Source: a virus. From it: DNA of 29,224 nucleotides. Of this stretch, positions 15,443-24,049 are shown piece by piece. The translations under genes were made by a program, and so were the position numbers. The notes beneath the pieces were generated by a model. It worked only from the letters and a program-made list of their open reading frames with translations, was not told the origin of the DNA and did not search any database. Position 1 is the first letter of the stretch; every line of letters begins with the position of its first letter. The stretch is taken from the IMG/VR virus record IMGVR_UViG_3300032561_000096, positions 1 to 29,224 of that record; one strand, written 5' to 3'.

Positions 15443-16285
15443 ATGCGTATCGCAAAAATTGGCTCGGCTGCATCTTCTGCTTTCGGATTTTCCGGGGGTG
15501 TAGTAACTCCACCATCGCCAGTTACCGTCACTTATTTATCTATTGCTGGTGGTGGCGGCGGCGGTACGGGCGCAGGTGGCGGCGGCGCGGGAGGTTGGCT
15601 TTCATGTAGTCAATCAATTACTCCCGGCACAGTATTAACCATTACGGTTGGTGCGGGTGGATCGTCAAACACTCAAGGCGGTACTTCATCAATTATTGGT
15701 ACGGGTGTTTCAATTTCTTCCGTTGGTGGCGGTTATGGCGCTTTGTATGCTCAAACGGGCGGCGCTGGTGGCTCGGGCGGAGGTGGCTCTACAAATAATT
15801 GCGGCGGCGCATTGGCTGGAGGTGCTGGAACTTCGGGACAAGGATATGCGGGTGGTTATGGCTATGGCACAGTAGGAACAACGGCTGGTGGCGGCGGCGG
15901 AGCTGGTAGTCCGGGCGCAAACGGAAACAACCCTGCTGGTTGCGGTGGTGTTGGAAAATCAACTTCGATTAGTGGATCATCCGTTACTTTAGCGGGTGGT
16001 GGTGGTGGCGGAAGAACGACTGCTGGATGTGGAAGTGGCGCGGGTAAAAACGGCGGAGGCAATGGCGCAATTAATACATCTAGCGCTGGCTCGGCTGGTA
16101 CTGCAAATACGGGTGGAGGCGGTGGAGGCGGTTATGGCGGAGCTGGAGCCGGAGGTTCAGGCATGATTTCTATTTCTGTACCGACATCAAGATATTCATC
16201 AAATGTGACCGGAACATATACCGTTTCCACATCAGGTGGGAATACAATTATCAAATGGACAGGATCGGGTACTTACACCGTTTAA
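15443..16285 (+). CDS. Glycine-rich tail fibre/adhesin-like protein
   Basis: ATG 15443 gives 280 residues (MRIAKIGSAAS...); an in-frame TTG 15413 lies inside the previous gene. Residues 36-250 are strongly glycine-rich, with runs such as AGGGGGGTGAGGGGAGG, and repeat the order YLSIAGGGGGG, TITVGAGGS, GGAGTSGQGYAGG and GGGGGAG. The last 45 residues form a normal beta domain ending NTIIKWTGSGTYTV. The same architecture occurs twice in the gene at 24046. Glycine-rich loops forming polyglycine II bundles are known in phage adhesins such as S16 gp38, so receptor contact is plausible but not shown. Confidence 0.7.
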   Translation: MRIAKIGSAASSAFGFSGGVVTPPSPVTVTYLSIAGGGGGGTGAGGGGAGGWLSCSQSITPGTVLTITVGAGGSSNTQGGTSSIIGTGVSISSVGGGYGALYAQTGGAGGSGGGGSTNNCGGALAGGAGTSGQGYAGGYGYGTVGTTAGGGGGAGSPGANGNNPAGCGGVGKSTSISGSSVTLAGGGGGGRTTAGCGSGAGKNGGGNGAINTSSAGSAGTANTGGGGGGGYGGAGAGGSGMISISVPTSRYSSNVTGTYTVSTSGGNTIIKWTGSGTYTV

Positions 16286-16294
16286 GGAATTGCG

Positions 16295-17422
16295 ATGTCA
16301 ATTTTACTTTTTGCCAATAACGCCAAGACTACGATAGCGTCACCGATCACAAGTGTATCTACGTCGGTCAATCTTGCTCCCACTACAGGATCACTATTTC
16401 CTAGTCCTTCAGCTGGTCAATACTTTGTAATGACTTTTAACGATGCGGCGACAGGTTTGATTGCTGAAATCGTATGGGTCACAGCTAGATCGGGCGATAC
16501 ATTGACAATCGTTCGCGGTCAGGAAGGCACAGCTGCTAAAGCATGGTTGGCAGGTGATTATGCAAGCTCTTTCCCGACTGCGGGAACCATGTCAGATTTG
16601 GTTCAAATCGATCAGGTTCAGGATGGCACTTATACCAATGCAACATCGGCTGGAACTGCAAATGCGTTGACGGCTTCGATTTATTCTAATTTGACATCGA
16701 TTCCGAACAACTTCAATTTTGTCATCAATGCTACGGCAAATAATTCTTCAACGGCAACTTTACAATTAACTTTTGTTTCGCCAATCACAGGCGCAACAAC
16801 CATTTTGAGTGCCGCGCCGATTGTAAAAGGTGCAAATTTATCGATTTCGCCTAATGACATTGTGGCTGGTTATCCATGCCTTTTGACATATAGCTCATCA
16901 TTTGCGGCTTATGTATTACAAAACCCCGCAACCAATAGCTCTGCTCAAGCTCCTTCGGGTGCGGTTTTGCATTTTGCGATGCAAACAGCTCCTTTTGGTT
17001 GGTTGATTGCAAATGGTGCAGCAGTATCAAGAACGACGTATGCGTCATTATTTGCAGCAATCGGCACGACGTTTGGCAATGGCGACGGATTCACAACATT
17101 TAATTTGCCTAATCTTTTAGGTCAATTTATTCGAGGTTGGGATGATGGCGCAGGAATCGATCCGGGCAGGACATTTGGTAGCAATCAAAGTAGTGCATTT
17201 GGATCACACAATCATGGTGTAACCGATCCCGGACATAGTCACTTTACGACGGGTGACATGATTAATCCTGCTGCTGGAACGGGTGTTTATGAATGGCCCG
17301 GTGGTTCGCAAGGTGTTATCACTAATACTAATCCCGCATTTACAAATATTACGATTCAAAATTCAGGAAGTACGGAAACAAGACCGATAAACGTGGCATT
17401 ATTGCCATGTATCAAAACTTAA
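16295..17422 (+). CDS. Tail fibre protein with phage tail collar domain
   Basis: A 375-residue protein in three parts. Residues 1-104 (MSILLFANNAKTT to TAGTMSDL) are closely like the N-terminus of the giant fibre at 17729. Residues 105-218 form a beta shaft. From residue about 220 is a tail collar domain: APFGWLIANGAAVSRTTY, FAAIGTTFGNGDG, FNLPNLLGQFIRGWD, then SHNHGVTDPGHSHF. The His cluster (H-N-H-G and H-S-H) is typical of collar fibre tips. It ends with ETRPINVALLPCIKT, as most collar proteins do. It probably uses the N-terminal domain to attach to the baseplate and the collar tip to bind receptors. Confidence 0.85.
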   Translation: MSILLFANNAKTTIASPITSVSTSVNLAPTTGSLFPSPSAGQYFVMTFNDAATGLIAEIVWVTARSGDTLTIVRGQEGTAAKAWLAGDYASSFPTAGTMSDLVQIDQVQDGTYTNATSAGTANALTASIYSNLTSIPNNFNFVINATANNSSTATLQLTFVSPITGATTILSAAPIVKGANLSISPNDIVAGYPCLLTYSSSFAAYVLQNPATNSSAQAPSGAVLHFAMQTAPFGWLIANGAAVSRTTYASLFAAIGTTFGNGDGFTTFNLPNLLGQFIRGWDDGAGIDPGRTFGSNQSSAFGSHNHGVTDPGHSHFTTGDMINPAAGTGVYEWPGGSQGVITNTNPAFTNITIQNSGSTETRPINVALLPCIKT

Positions 17423-17438
17423 CTTTTGGAGTTAAATA

Positions 17439-17714
17439 ATGGCTACAAACAATTATGGCTCGCCGATTACTGGTACGCTAACCGGAACGACAGCCAATGT
17501 CGCGTTATCGGGCGTTCAATATCCGGCATCCGTTGTATTGAATTCATCTTCAGGTAGTCGAGCGATTCAATTGTCATTCGATAACGGTGTCACGTTTTAT
17601 CCAGCTGTAACACCAACTTATACCGAAACGACACAAATCGTATATGTATTTAATTTTCCGGTAACTAATATTCAGTTTACCGGCGCAGCGAACGATACCT
17701 ATAGCATCCTTTAA
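17439..17714 (+). CDS. Small beta protein within fibre region
   Basis: A 91-residue protein between two fibre genes. It has SGVQYPASVVLNSSSG, AIQLSFDNGVTFYPAV and VYVFNFPVTNIQFTGA, an alternating beta-strand pattern. A small virion protein or fibre accessory is possible, for instance at a fibre-baseplate joint. The RBS GGAG (17428-17431) lies within a short hairpin (17419-17435). Function unknown. Confidence 0.55.
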   Translation: MATNNYGSPITGTLTGTTANVALSGVQYPASVVLNSSSGSRAIQLSFDNGVTFYPAVTPTYTETTQIVYVFNFPVTNIQFTGAANDTYSIL

Positions 17715-17728
17715 TTGGTTGGTGGATT

Positions 17729-20700
17729 ATGACCATTTTCTTATTTGCGAACCAAGCGCAAACGACACTTGCTGCGCCCATTTCTAGCACCGCAACAACT
17801 GTTACGGTAGCGTCGGGAACTGGTCAATATTTTCCACAACCAATAACAGGGCAACAATTTGCCTTAACTTTCATTTCTGCGTTTAGTAGTCTAGTAACCG
17901 AAATCGTGTACGTCACTGCGGTTGATGGTGACACTTTTACTATTGTTAGAGGACAAGAGGGAACGACAGCTCAAGCATGGAATGCAAATGATTTTGCAGC
18001 AAACTTGATGACTGCGGGTACAGGTGCGATATTTACTCAAACCTACGGCCTTGAAAATGGTTTGTATTCTGCTCAGTTTACAAACATGGCGACCAATACC
18101 GGTACAGTTACGACGCTGCCGGTGCATCCTCTTGATTTAGCAAACAAGCAATATGTCGATTCGGTCAGTGGAGCTGCGGCATCGAAATACGAGTGCCAAT
18201 GTGCAACGACTGCGAACATTACGCTTTCAGGTTTGCAAACGCTTGATGGTTATACAACCCTTGCTGGTGATCGGGTTCTAGTAAAAAACCAATCCAATCC
18301 CGCATATAACGGCATTTATGTCGCTGAAACGACGGCATGGTCGCGTTCGACTGACATGATTAGCTGGAATGAAGTGCCGGGTGCAACCACTTTTGTGCAA
18401 AACGGCACGTTATATGCGAATACTGGTTGGGTAGCGATTACTTCGGAACTTGGCACGATTGATGTCACACCGATCATTTGGTCACAGTTTTCAGGTCAAG
18501 GTACATACACAGCCGGAACAGGGTTAACCCTAACTGGTACGCAATTTAGCATTACGAATACTGGTGTATCGGCTGGCTCTTATGGTGTCGCTGCTTCGGT
18601 TCCGTCGTTTACGGTCAATGCTCAAGGTCAATTGACAGCTGCGGCTAATACGCCGATTAGCATAGCGCCAAGTCAAATTAATGCTCCAATTCCTAATAGC
18701 AGCCTTGCCAATTCTTCGATTACACTAGGATCGAATTCGATTTCATTGGGCGGCTCTTTGTCCACTTTAGCTGGTGTCAATATCAGCGGCGCGACAAATA
18801 CGCTTACTTTCATCCCAAATTCTGCGCTTGATTACAGCTCGATCACGATCAATGGTAATTCCGTATCGCTGGGCGGTAGCACGACAGTCACCGCAGTTAA
18901 TCCTTATGCACTCACAATTGGAACGGGTTTAACCGGGACCAGTTACAACGGAAGCGCAGCTGTCACGATTGCTTTAGGTAATGTCGGTACGGCTGGCACA
19001 TACGGATCAGCTGGCTCGGTTGCGGTATTGACTACCAATGCACAAGGTCAAGTCACAGCAGCAACGACGACATCGATTGCAATTAACAATACACAAGTAA
19101 GCGGCTTGGGTACGATGTCCACCCAAAATGCAAATAATGTCGCTATTACGGGCGGCACGATTCAGGGTGTATCGCTAACACTTGATAGCTTAAATAATAC
19201 TCCTGTCGGCAATACAAATCCCGCGACGATTGTTGGTACGACAATTACTGCTAATTCAGGGTTTTATGGTTCAGGCGCAAATCTGACCAGCATTCCAAAT
19301 GCTGCGTTGGTGTATTCATCCATTACGATTAACGGCGATCCGGTATCGCTTGGTGGATCGATTACTGTAACTGCTGATGTGCCTTATTCGCTAACGGCTG
19401 GAACAGGTTTGTCCGGCGGCAGCTTTAATGGTTCAACCCCGATTACATTTGCAATTGCTAATACAACGGTTGTGTCAGGCTCTTATGGCGCAGCTAACAG
19501 CACGTTAGAGGCAACGGTTAATGCACAAGGTCAATTAACGGCATTGTCAGCTGTAGCAATTAGCATTGCACCAAGTCAAATCAACGCAACCATACCGAAT
19601 TCAGGTTTAACCAATTCTTCGATCACAATTAACGGCAATTCTGTCAGCCTTGGTGGTTCGACAACGGTTACAGCGGTTAATCCTTATTCTTTAACTTTAG
19701 GAAATGGCTTAACCGGCACATCCTACAACGGTTCAGCTGCGATTACTGCTGCGATTGATACAACGGTAGTGGCGACGCTTAGTGGTGTTCAAACACTGAC
19801 AAACAAAACAATCAGTGGCGCATCCAATACTTTAAGCAATATTGGCAATTCGTCATTGGTTAATTCGTCAGTTACGGTTAATGGCAATTCTGTATCGCTT
19901 GGTGGCTCGACAACGATCACCGCCAATACGACCAATGCGTTAACAATTGGCACAGGCTTATCGGGTACAAGTTTTAACGGGTCATCACCAGTTACGATTG
20001 CGATTGCAAACAGTGGCGTGACATCGGGAACTTATGGTTCGGCTGCTGTAATTCCGGTCATTACGGTTAACTCGCAAGGCCAAATTACATCAATAAGCAC
20101 ACAGGCCACCAACGCTCCTGCCTATCAGGGAACTTGGAATGCGTCCACCAACGTACCAACTTTGACATCTTCGGTTGGCACTGCTGGCTATTATTACGTT
20201 GTGTCAGTAGCGGGTAATACGACATTAAATGGTGTTTCAGGTTGGAATGTAGGTGATTGGGCTATTTTCCAAAATGGCGCATGGGATAAAGTACCCGGTT
20301 CAACTTCTGAATCGTTTACTAATCTGACAACAACCAATTTGGCGGTAACTGGTTTGACTGGTTATATGTACGCCAACGGGTCAGGAAATGTTACAGCATC
20401 GACAACAATTCCTGTGACCGCTTTGACAGGTACGCTTCCCGTCGCAAACGGCGGTACAGGCGCAACCAGTTTGTCAGGTTATATCTATGGAAATGGTACA
20501 GGAGCGATGACAGCATCGTTGACCATTCCCACAACTAACTTGTCCGGCACGATCACTAATGCTCAATTGGCAAATAGCTCGGTTACTTTTGCTGGCGTAA
20601 CTGTAAGTTTAGGAAATAGCGGAACAATACCTTTGGAAAATTTGTCGGATGTTGCTATTAGCGCTCCGGCAACTGGTCAAGTATTGTCATGGAATGGTAC

Positions 20701-23700
20701 TAGCTGGATTAACGCAAATAGCTCACAAACGGGTAGTGTTGGAGCTGGAACGACATTTTGGAATGCAACGCCATTAATTACTGGTACGGGTACGAATAAC
20801 GTATTGCCAATTATTACGCTTGCCAATGCGCCTGTAACAGCTGGTGGTACGCAAACAGCGTCATCCAATCCTAACGGCAATACGGTTGCAGCAATTGGTT
20901 TGTTATCAGCTCCATTGGGTCGCACAACCATTGATGCTGGACAATGGACATTTGATATTTATATCGGTGTCAATAGTGTTGGCGGCGGTAGAACGACTAC
21001 GTTTACTCGTAACACTTATCAAGTCATTTATACGTCACCCAATACATTGACGACAACGGGTACGGGTACTTCGAGAACAGTTACGGCTTCGGGTGATTCT
21101 CCATTTGCAAACGTCACAGCGTCGGCTACAAACACACTTGCATCGTATATTCAAACACCGCAAGGCTTGTATCAGATTACCGCTAAGTCATCAAATACTG
21201 TTGTTACGATTACTGTACCAAGCACATACGCAAACGAAACGGCGGTATCAGGTTCGGTTTGGAATTTATTGTTTGGGGTGACTTCACCAAATATTACAAA
21301 CATTACGCCTAATTATGGTTTGTATATTGTTCAAACAACTCAACCAGCGTTTACGATTAATTCGACGGATTCGTTGGGCGGAATTGGTTTTACAACATCG
21401 ACAGGTAACACAACGGTTACGGCTGTATATAACGGCACTCAATACGCATCGAACGTGGTAACGCCATTAGTTACTCAACACAATCAATTGTCGGGTTTAC
21501 AGGGCGGTACAGCTAATCAGTATTACCATTTGACCAGCTCGGAATACACCGGAACGGGTTCGGGTACATTTGTTCGTGCGACAACTCCGACACTAAGTCA
21601 ACCCACTATTTCAGATGATGAAATATTTACAAGTCAATCAACCGCGCCAAGTTATTTGAAAGGCAAAGTTTGGTATGACGGTGTTGCTGATGGATTGGCT
21701 TATTACAATGGAGTAACAAATAATGAAATTGTAATTGGTCAAGAAGTGCAGTTGCAGGTTTATAACAATACTGGGTCAACAATTAATTTGGGCCAGCCTG
21801 TTTACATTACCGGTCAATCCGGTGGTTTGCCAACAATTGCGCTTGCTCAAGCAAATAGCCTTACAACTTCAAACGTCATCGGTGTTGCTAACCAAAATAT
21901 TTCTGCGTCATCAAATGGATATGTTGTTATTCTTGGTGATGTTATGGGTTACAACACGACCGGATTTACAGCTGGTCAAACCCTATATTTGGATTATGCG
22001 GTTGCCGGTAACTTAATTACCACTCAGCCAACTGCACCAAATTATGCTGTGCGGGTTGGATTTTGCGTCACTAGCGCATCAAGCGGTCAATTCTTTACGT
22101 CAGTACGTAACGTATATACCAATGCGTCTAGCATTATTGGTACGTTGGGCGTACCAAATGGCGGCACAGGAGCGACAACGCTGACAGGCTATGTGTATGG
22201 CAATGGAACTGGCGCAATGACTGCCAGCACGACCATTCCTACTACAGTTCTTTCAGGTACGATTACCAACTCACAATTGGCAAATAGCACTATTTCCGGC
22301 ATTTCGCTTGGAAGTAATTTAGCGACTTTGACTATTGGCACAGGATTATCGGGAACATCGTATAACGGATCAAATGCAACAACGATTGCATTGACCAATA
22401 CGACTGTTACTGCCGGAAGCTATACCAGCGCGAATATTACGGTTGACGCTCAAGGCCGAGTGACCGCTGCATCAAATGGTGGTGGAACTGGCGTTTCATC
22501 ATTCCAAACGTCGTTATCAGGGTTAACCCCATCAACATCGACAACCGGCGCTGTAACGCTTGCCGGTACTTTGGGAGCAGCGTCGGGCGGTACGGGTGCA
22601 ACGACTTTAACTGGTTATGTCTATGGCAATGGCACAAGCGCTATGACCGCATCGACAACCATTCCTACGACTGCGCTCAGTGGCACGATTACAAATGCTC
22701 AATTGGCGAATTCATCAGTTACGGTCAACGGAACAGCAATTAGTCTTGGTGGTTCAGGCACGATTACAGCTGCCAATCCAAACGCGTTAACAATCGGTAC
22801 GGGGCTTACTGGCACAAGTTATACAGGCGCGTCTGCTGTCACGATTGCAATTGATACGACTGTCGTTGCAACATTGACCGGGATTCAGACATTGACCAAT
22901 AAAACAATGTCCGGTGCGTCAAATACTTTTAGCAACATCCCAAATAGCGCATTGACCAATTCGACTATTTCGGGCGTGGCTCTTGGATTGAATTTAAACA
23001 CTTTGACGATTGGTACAGGTTTGTCCGGTACGTCTTACAACGGTTCGGCTGGCGTAACAATTGCACTTTCGAATACAGCTGTCACCGCTGGTTCTTATAC
23101 GCTTGCAAGTTTGACAGTTAATGCTCAAGGACAATTAACGGCGGCATCAAGCGCAAGCACAACCGGATCGGGCAGCGTTGTATTGGCAACCAGCCCATCA
23201 TTGACCACACCATCATTGGGCGCAGCTACCGCAACCAGCATTGTTGCAAGTAACGGTTTGTATTCAAGTGGTTCTTATGGTGGCTCATATAGTGACGGTA
23301 TTGTTGTTGATTACGCAACGGGCGTTGGACGTATTAGCGTCGGCACAGGCGATGGTTTAACAATTTATAACGGTGGTGTCGGAACAACTGCATTGTTAAC
23401 TTTATCTTCAAGCGGCGTTATTACGACTTCGACTTGGAATGGTTCAACAATTGGAGTTACCTATGGCGGAACGGGTGTATCTACACTGACAGGTTTGGCT
23501 TACGGTAATGGTACGTCGGCATTTACTGCTGCAACTGCTGCTCAAGTGGTTAGCGTTATTGGTACGACTGCCGTTACAAACGCAACAAATGCAACCAATG
23601 CAACAAACGCAACGACCGCAACCAACATTGCTGGTGGTTCTGCTAACCAAATACCGTATCAATCCGGTTCAGGTTCGACAGCATTTAGCTCAAATCTGAC

Positions 23701-24049
23701 ATTTAACGGAACGACAATTTCTGATGCTTACGGAAAGATCCGCGCAGTACCACAATCAGGATCATCCAAGACCACAAGTTATACATTGGCTACTACTGAT
23801 GTCGGTCAATACATTCTGATTGGTTCAGGTGGATCAATCACCATTCCAAATTCGACGTTTTCAACTGGCGATATTATTTCTCTGTTTAATCAAACAGGCG
23901 GTAGCATTACAGTAACTTGCTCAACATCAAATGCGTACATTGCAGGTAGCGGAACAAACAAAACATCCGTATCTCTTGCAACATACGGTGTAGCTACTAT
24001 TTTATTTATTACATCAACACTTTGCGTAATTAGCGGAAATGTATCGTGA
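17729..24049 (+). CDS. Giant repeat tail fibre protein (2106 aa)
   Basis: The largest gene here. Residues 1-104 match the N-terminus of the collar fibre, followed by ANKQYVDS (138-145), a common fibre element, and a module with TLDGYTTLAGDRVLVKNQ (171-188). Residues 330-780 hold repeats of NGNSVSLGGSTTVTA (375, 535, 635, 718) and GTGLTGTSYNGS (398, 558, 658, 741). A globular insert near 799-855 has GYYYVVSVAGNTTLNG and WNVGDWAIFQNGAWDKV. NGGTGATTLTG-type motifs lie near 907, 1477, 1619 and 1912, and another repeat block spans 1537-1770. The last 100 residues have IRAVPQSGS, TTDVGQYILIG and TIPNSTFSTGDII, a common fibre tip domain. No S74-type intramolecular chaperone is seen. It probably forms a long trimeric fibre. 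Confidence 0.8.
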   Translation: MTIFLFANQAQTTLAAPISSTATTVTVASGTGQYFPQPITGQQFALTFISAFSSLVTEIVYVTAVDGDTFTIVRGQEGTTAQAWNANDFAANLMTAGTGAIFTQTYGLENGLYSAQFTNMATNTGTVTTLPVHPLDLANKQYVDSVSGAAASKYECQCATTANITLSGLQTLDGYTTLAGDRVLVKNQSNPAYNGIYVAETTAWSRSTDMISWNEVPGATTFVQNGTLYANTGWVAITSELGTIDVTPIIWSQFSGQGTYTAGTGLTLTGTQFSITNTGVSAGSYGVAASVPSFTVNAQGQLTAAANTPISIAPSQINAPIPNSSLANSSITLGSNSISLGGSLSTLAGVNISGATNTLTFIPNSALDYSSITINGNSVSLGGSTTVTAVNPYALTIGTGLTGTSYNGSAAVTIALGNVGTAGTYGSAGSVAVLTTNAQGQVTAATTTSIAINNTQVSGLGTMSTQNANNVAITGGTIQGVSLTLDSLNNTPVGNTNPATIVGTTITANSGFYGSGANLTSIPNAALVYSSITINGDPVSLGGSITVTADVPYSLTAGTGLSGGSFNGSTPITFAIANTTVVSGSYGAANSTLEATVNAQGQLTALSAVAISIAPSQINATIPNSGLTNSSITINGNSVSLGGSTTVTAVNPYSLTLGNGLTGTSYNGSAAITAAIDTTVVATLSGVQTLTNKTISGASNTLSNIGNSSLVNSSVTVNGNSVSLGGSTTITANTTNALTIGTGLSGTSFNGSSPVTIAIANSGVTSGTYGSAAVIPVITVNSQGQITSISTQATNAPAYQGTWNASTNVPTLTSSVGTAGYYYVVSVAGNTTLNGVSGWNVGDWAIFQNGAWDKVPGSTSESFTNLTTTNLAVTGLTGYMYANGSGNVTASTTIPVTALTGTLPVANGGTGATSLSGYIYGNGTGAMTASLTIPTTNLSGTITNAQLANSSVTFAGVTVSLGNSGTIPLENLSDVAISAPATGQVLSWNGTSWINANSSQTGSVGAGTTFWNATPLITGTGTNNVLPIITLANAPVTAGGTQTASSNPNGNTVAAIGLLSAPLGRTTIDAGQWTFDIYIGVNSVGGGRTTTFTRNTYQVIYTSPNTLTTTGTGTSRTVTASGDSPFANVTASATNTLASYIQTPQGLYQITAKSSNTVVTITVPSTYANETAVSGSVWNLLFGVTSPNITNITPNYGLYIVQTTQPAFTINSTDSLGGIGFTTSTGNTTVTAVYNGTQYASNVVTPLVTQHNQLSGLQGGTANQYYHLTSSEYTGTGSGTFVRATTPTLSQPTISDDEIFTSQSTAPSYLKGKVWYDGVADGLAYYNGVTNNEIVIGQEVQLQVYNNTGSTINLGQPVYITGQSGGLPTIALAQANSLTTSNVIGVANQNISASSNGYVVILGDVMGYNTTGFTAGQTLYLDYAVAGNLITTQPTAPNYAVRVGFCVTSASSGQFFTSVRNVYTNASSIIGTLGVPNGGTGATTLTGYVYGNGTGAMTASTTIPTTVLSGTITNSQLANSTISGISLGSNLATLTIGTGLSGTSYNGSNATTIALTNTTVTAGSYTSANITVDAQGRVTAASNGGGTGVSSFQTSLSGLTPSTSTTGAVTLAGTLGAASGGTGATTLTGYVYGNGTSAMTASTTIPTTALSGTITNAQLANSSVTVNGTAISLGGSGTITAANPNALTIGTGLTGTSYTGASAVTIAIDTTVVATLTGIQTLTNKTMSGASNTFSNIPNSALTNSTISGVALGLNLNTLTIGTGLSGTSYNGSAGVTIALSNTAVTAGSYTLASLTVNAQGQLTAASSASTTGSGSVVLATSPSLTTPSLGAATATSIVASNGLYSSGSYGGSYSDGIVVDYATGVGRISVGTGDGLTIYNGGVGTTALLTLSSSGVITTSTWNGSTIGVTYGGTGVSTLTGLAYGNGTSAFTAATAAQVVSVIGTTAVTNATNATNATNATTATNIAGGSANQIPYQSGSGSTAFSSNLTFNGTTISDAYGKIRAVPQSGSSKTTSYTLATTDVGQYILIGSGGSITIPNSTFSTGDIISLFNQTGGSITVTCSTSNAYIAGSGTNKTSVSLATYGVATILFITSTLCVISGNVS
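18841..23160 (+). repeat. Degenerate repeats in giant fibre
   Basis: Three interleaved repeat words recur: SSITINGNSVSLGGSTT (five clear copies), LTIGTGLTGTSYNGSAAVTI (at least seven) and GGTGATTLTGYVYGNG (three in this span plus a fourth near 23462). Two copies of LTNKTISGASNT also occur (near 19797 and 22895). Copies differ at many silent sites, so they are not recent duplications. Confidence 0.8.
23576..23620 (+). repeat. Five 9-bp units encoding a TNA tract
   Basis: Five imperfect 9-base units (consensus ACAAATGCA) encode NATNATNATNATTAT near residue 1955 of the giant fibre. Simple tandem units like these can vary in number by slippage, always in frame because the unit is a multiple of three. 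Confidence 0.75.

Noticed and set aside
15862-16062. Minus-strand Pro-rich open frame opposite the glycine-rich gene (and similar at 25392-25577)
   Set aside because: It is the antisense of GGN glycine codons, which always yields proline; no RBS or neighbour supports it.
18841-23160. Fibre repeats as a CRISPR-like array
   Set aside because: Spacing is irregular, the repeats are degenerate at silent sites and the frame is open throughout, so they are protein repeats.
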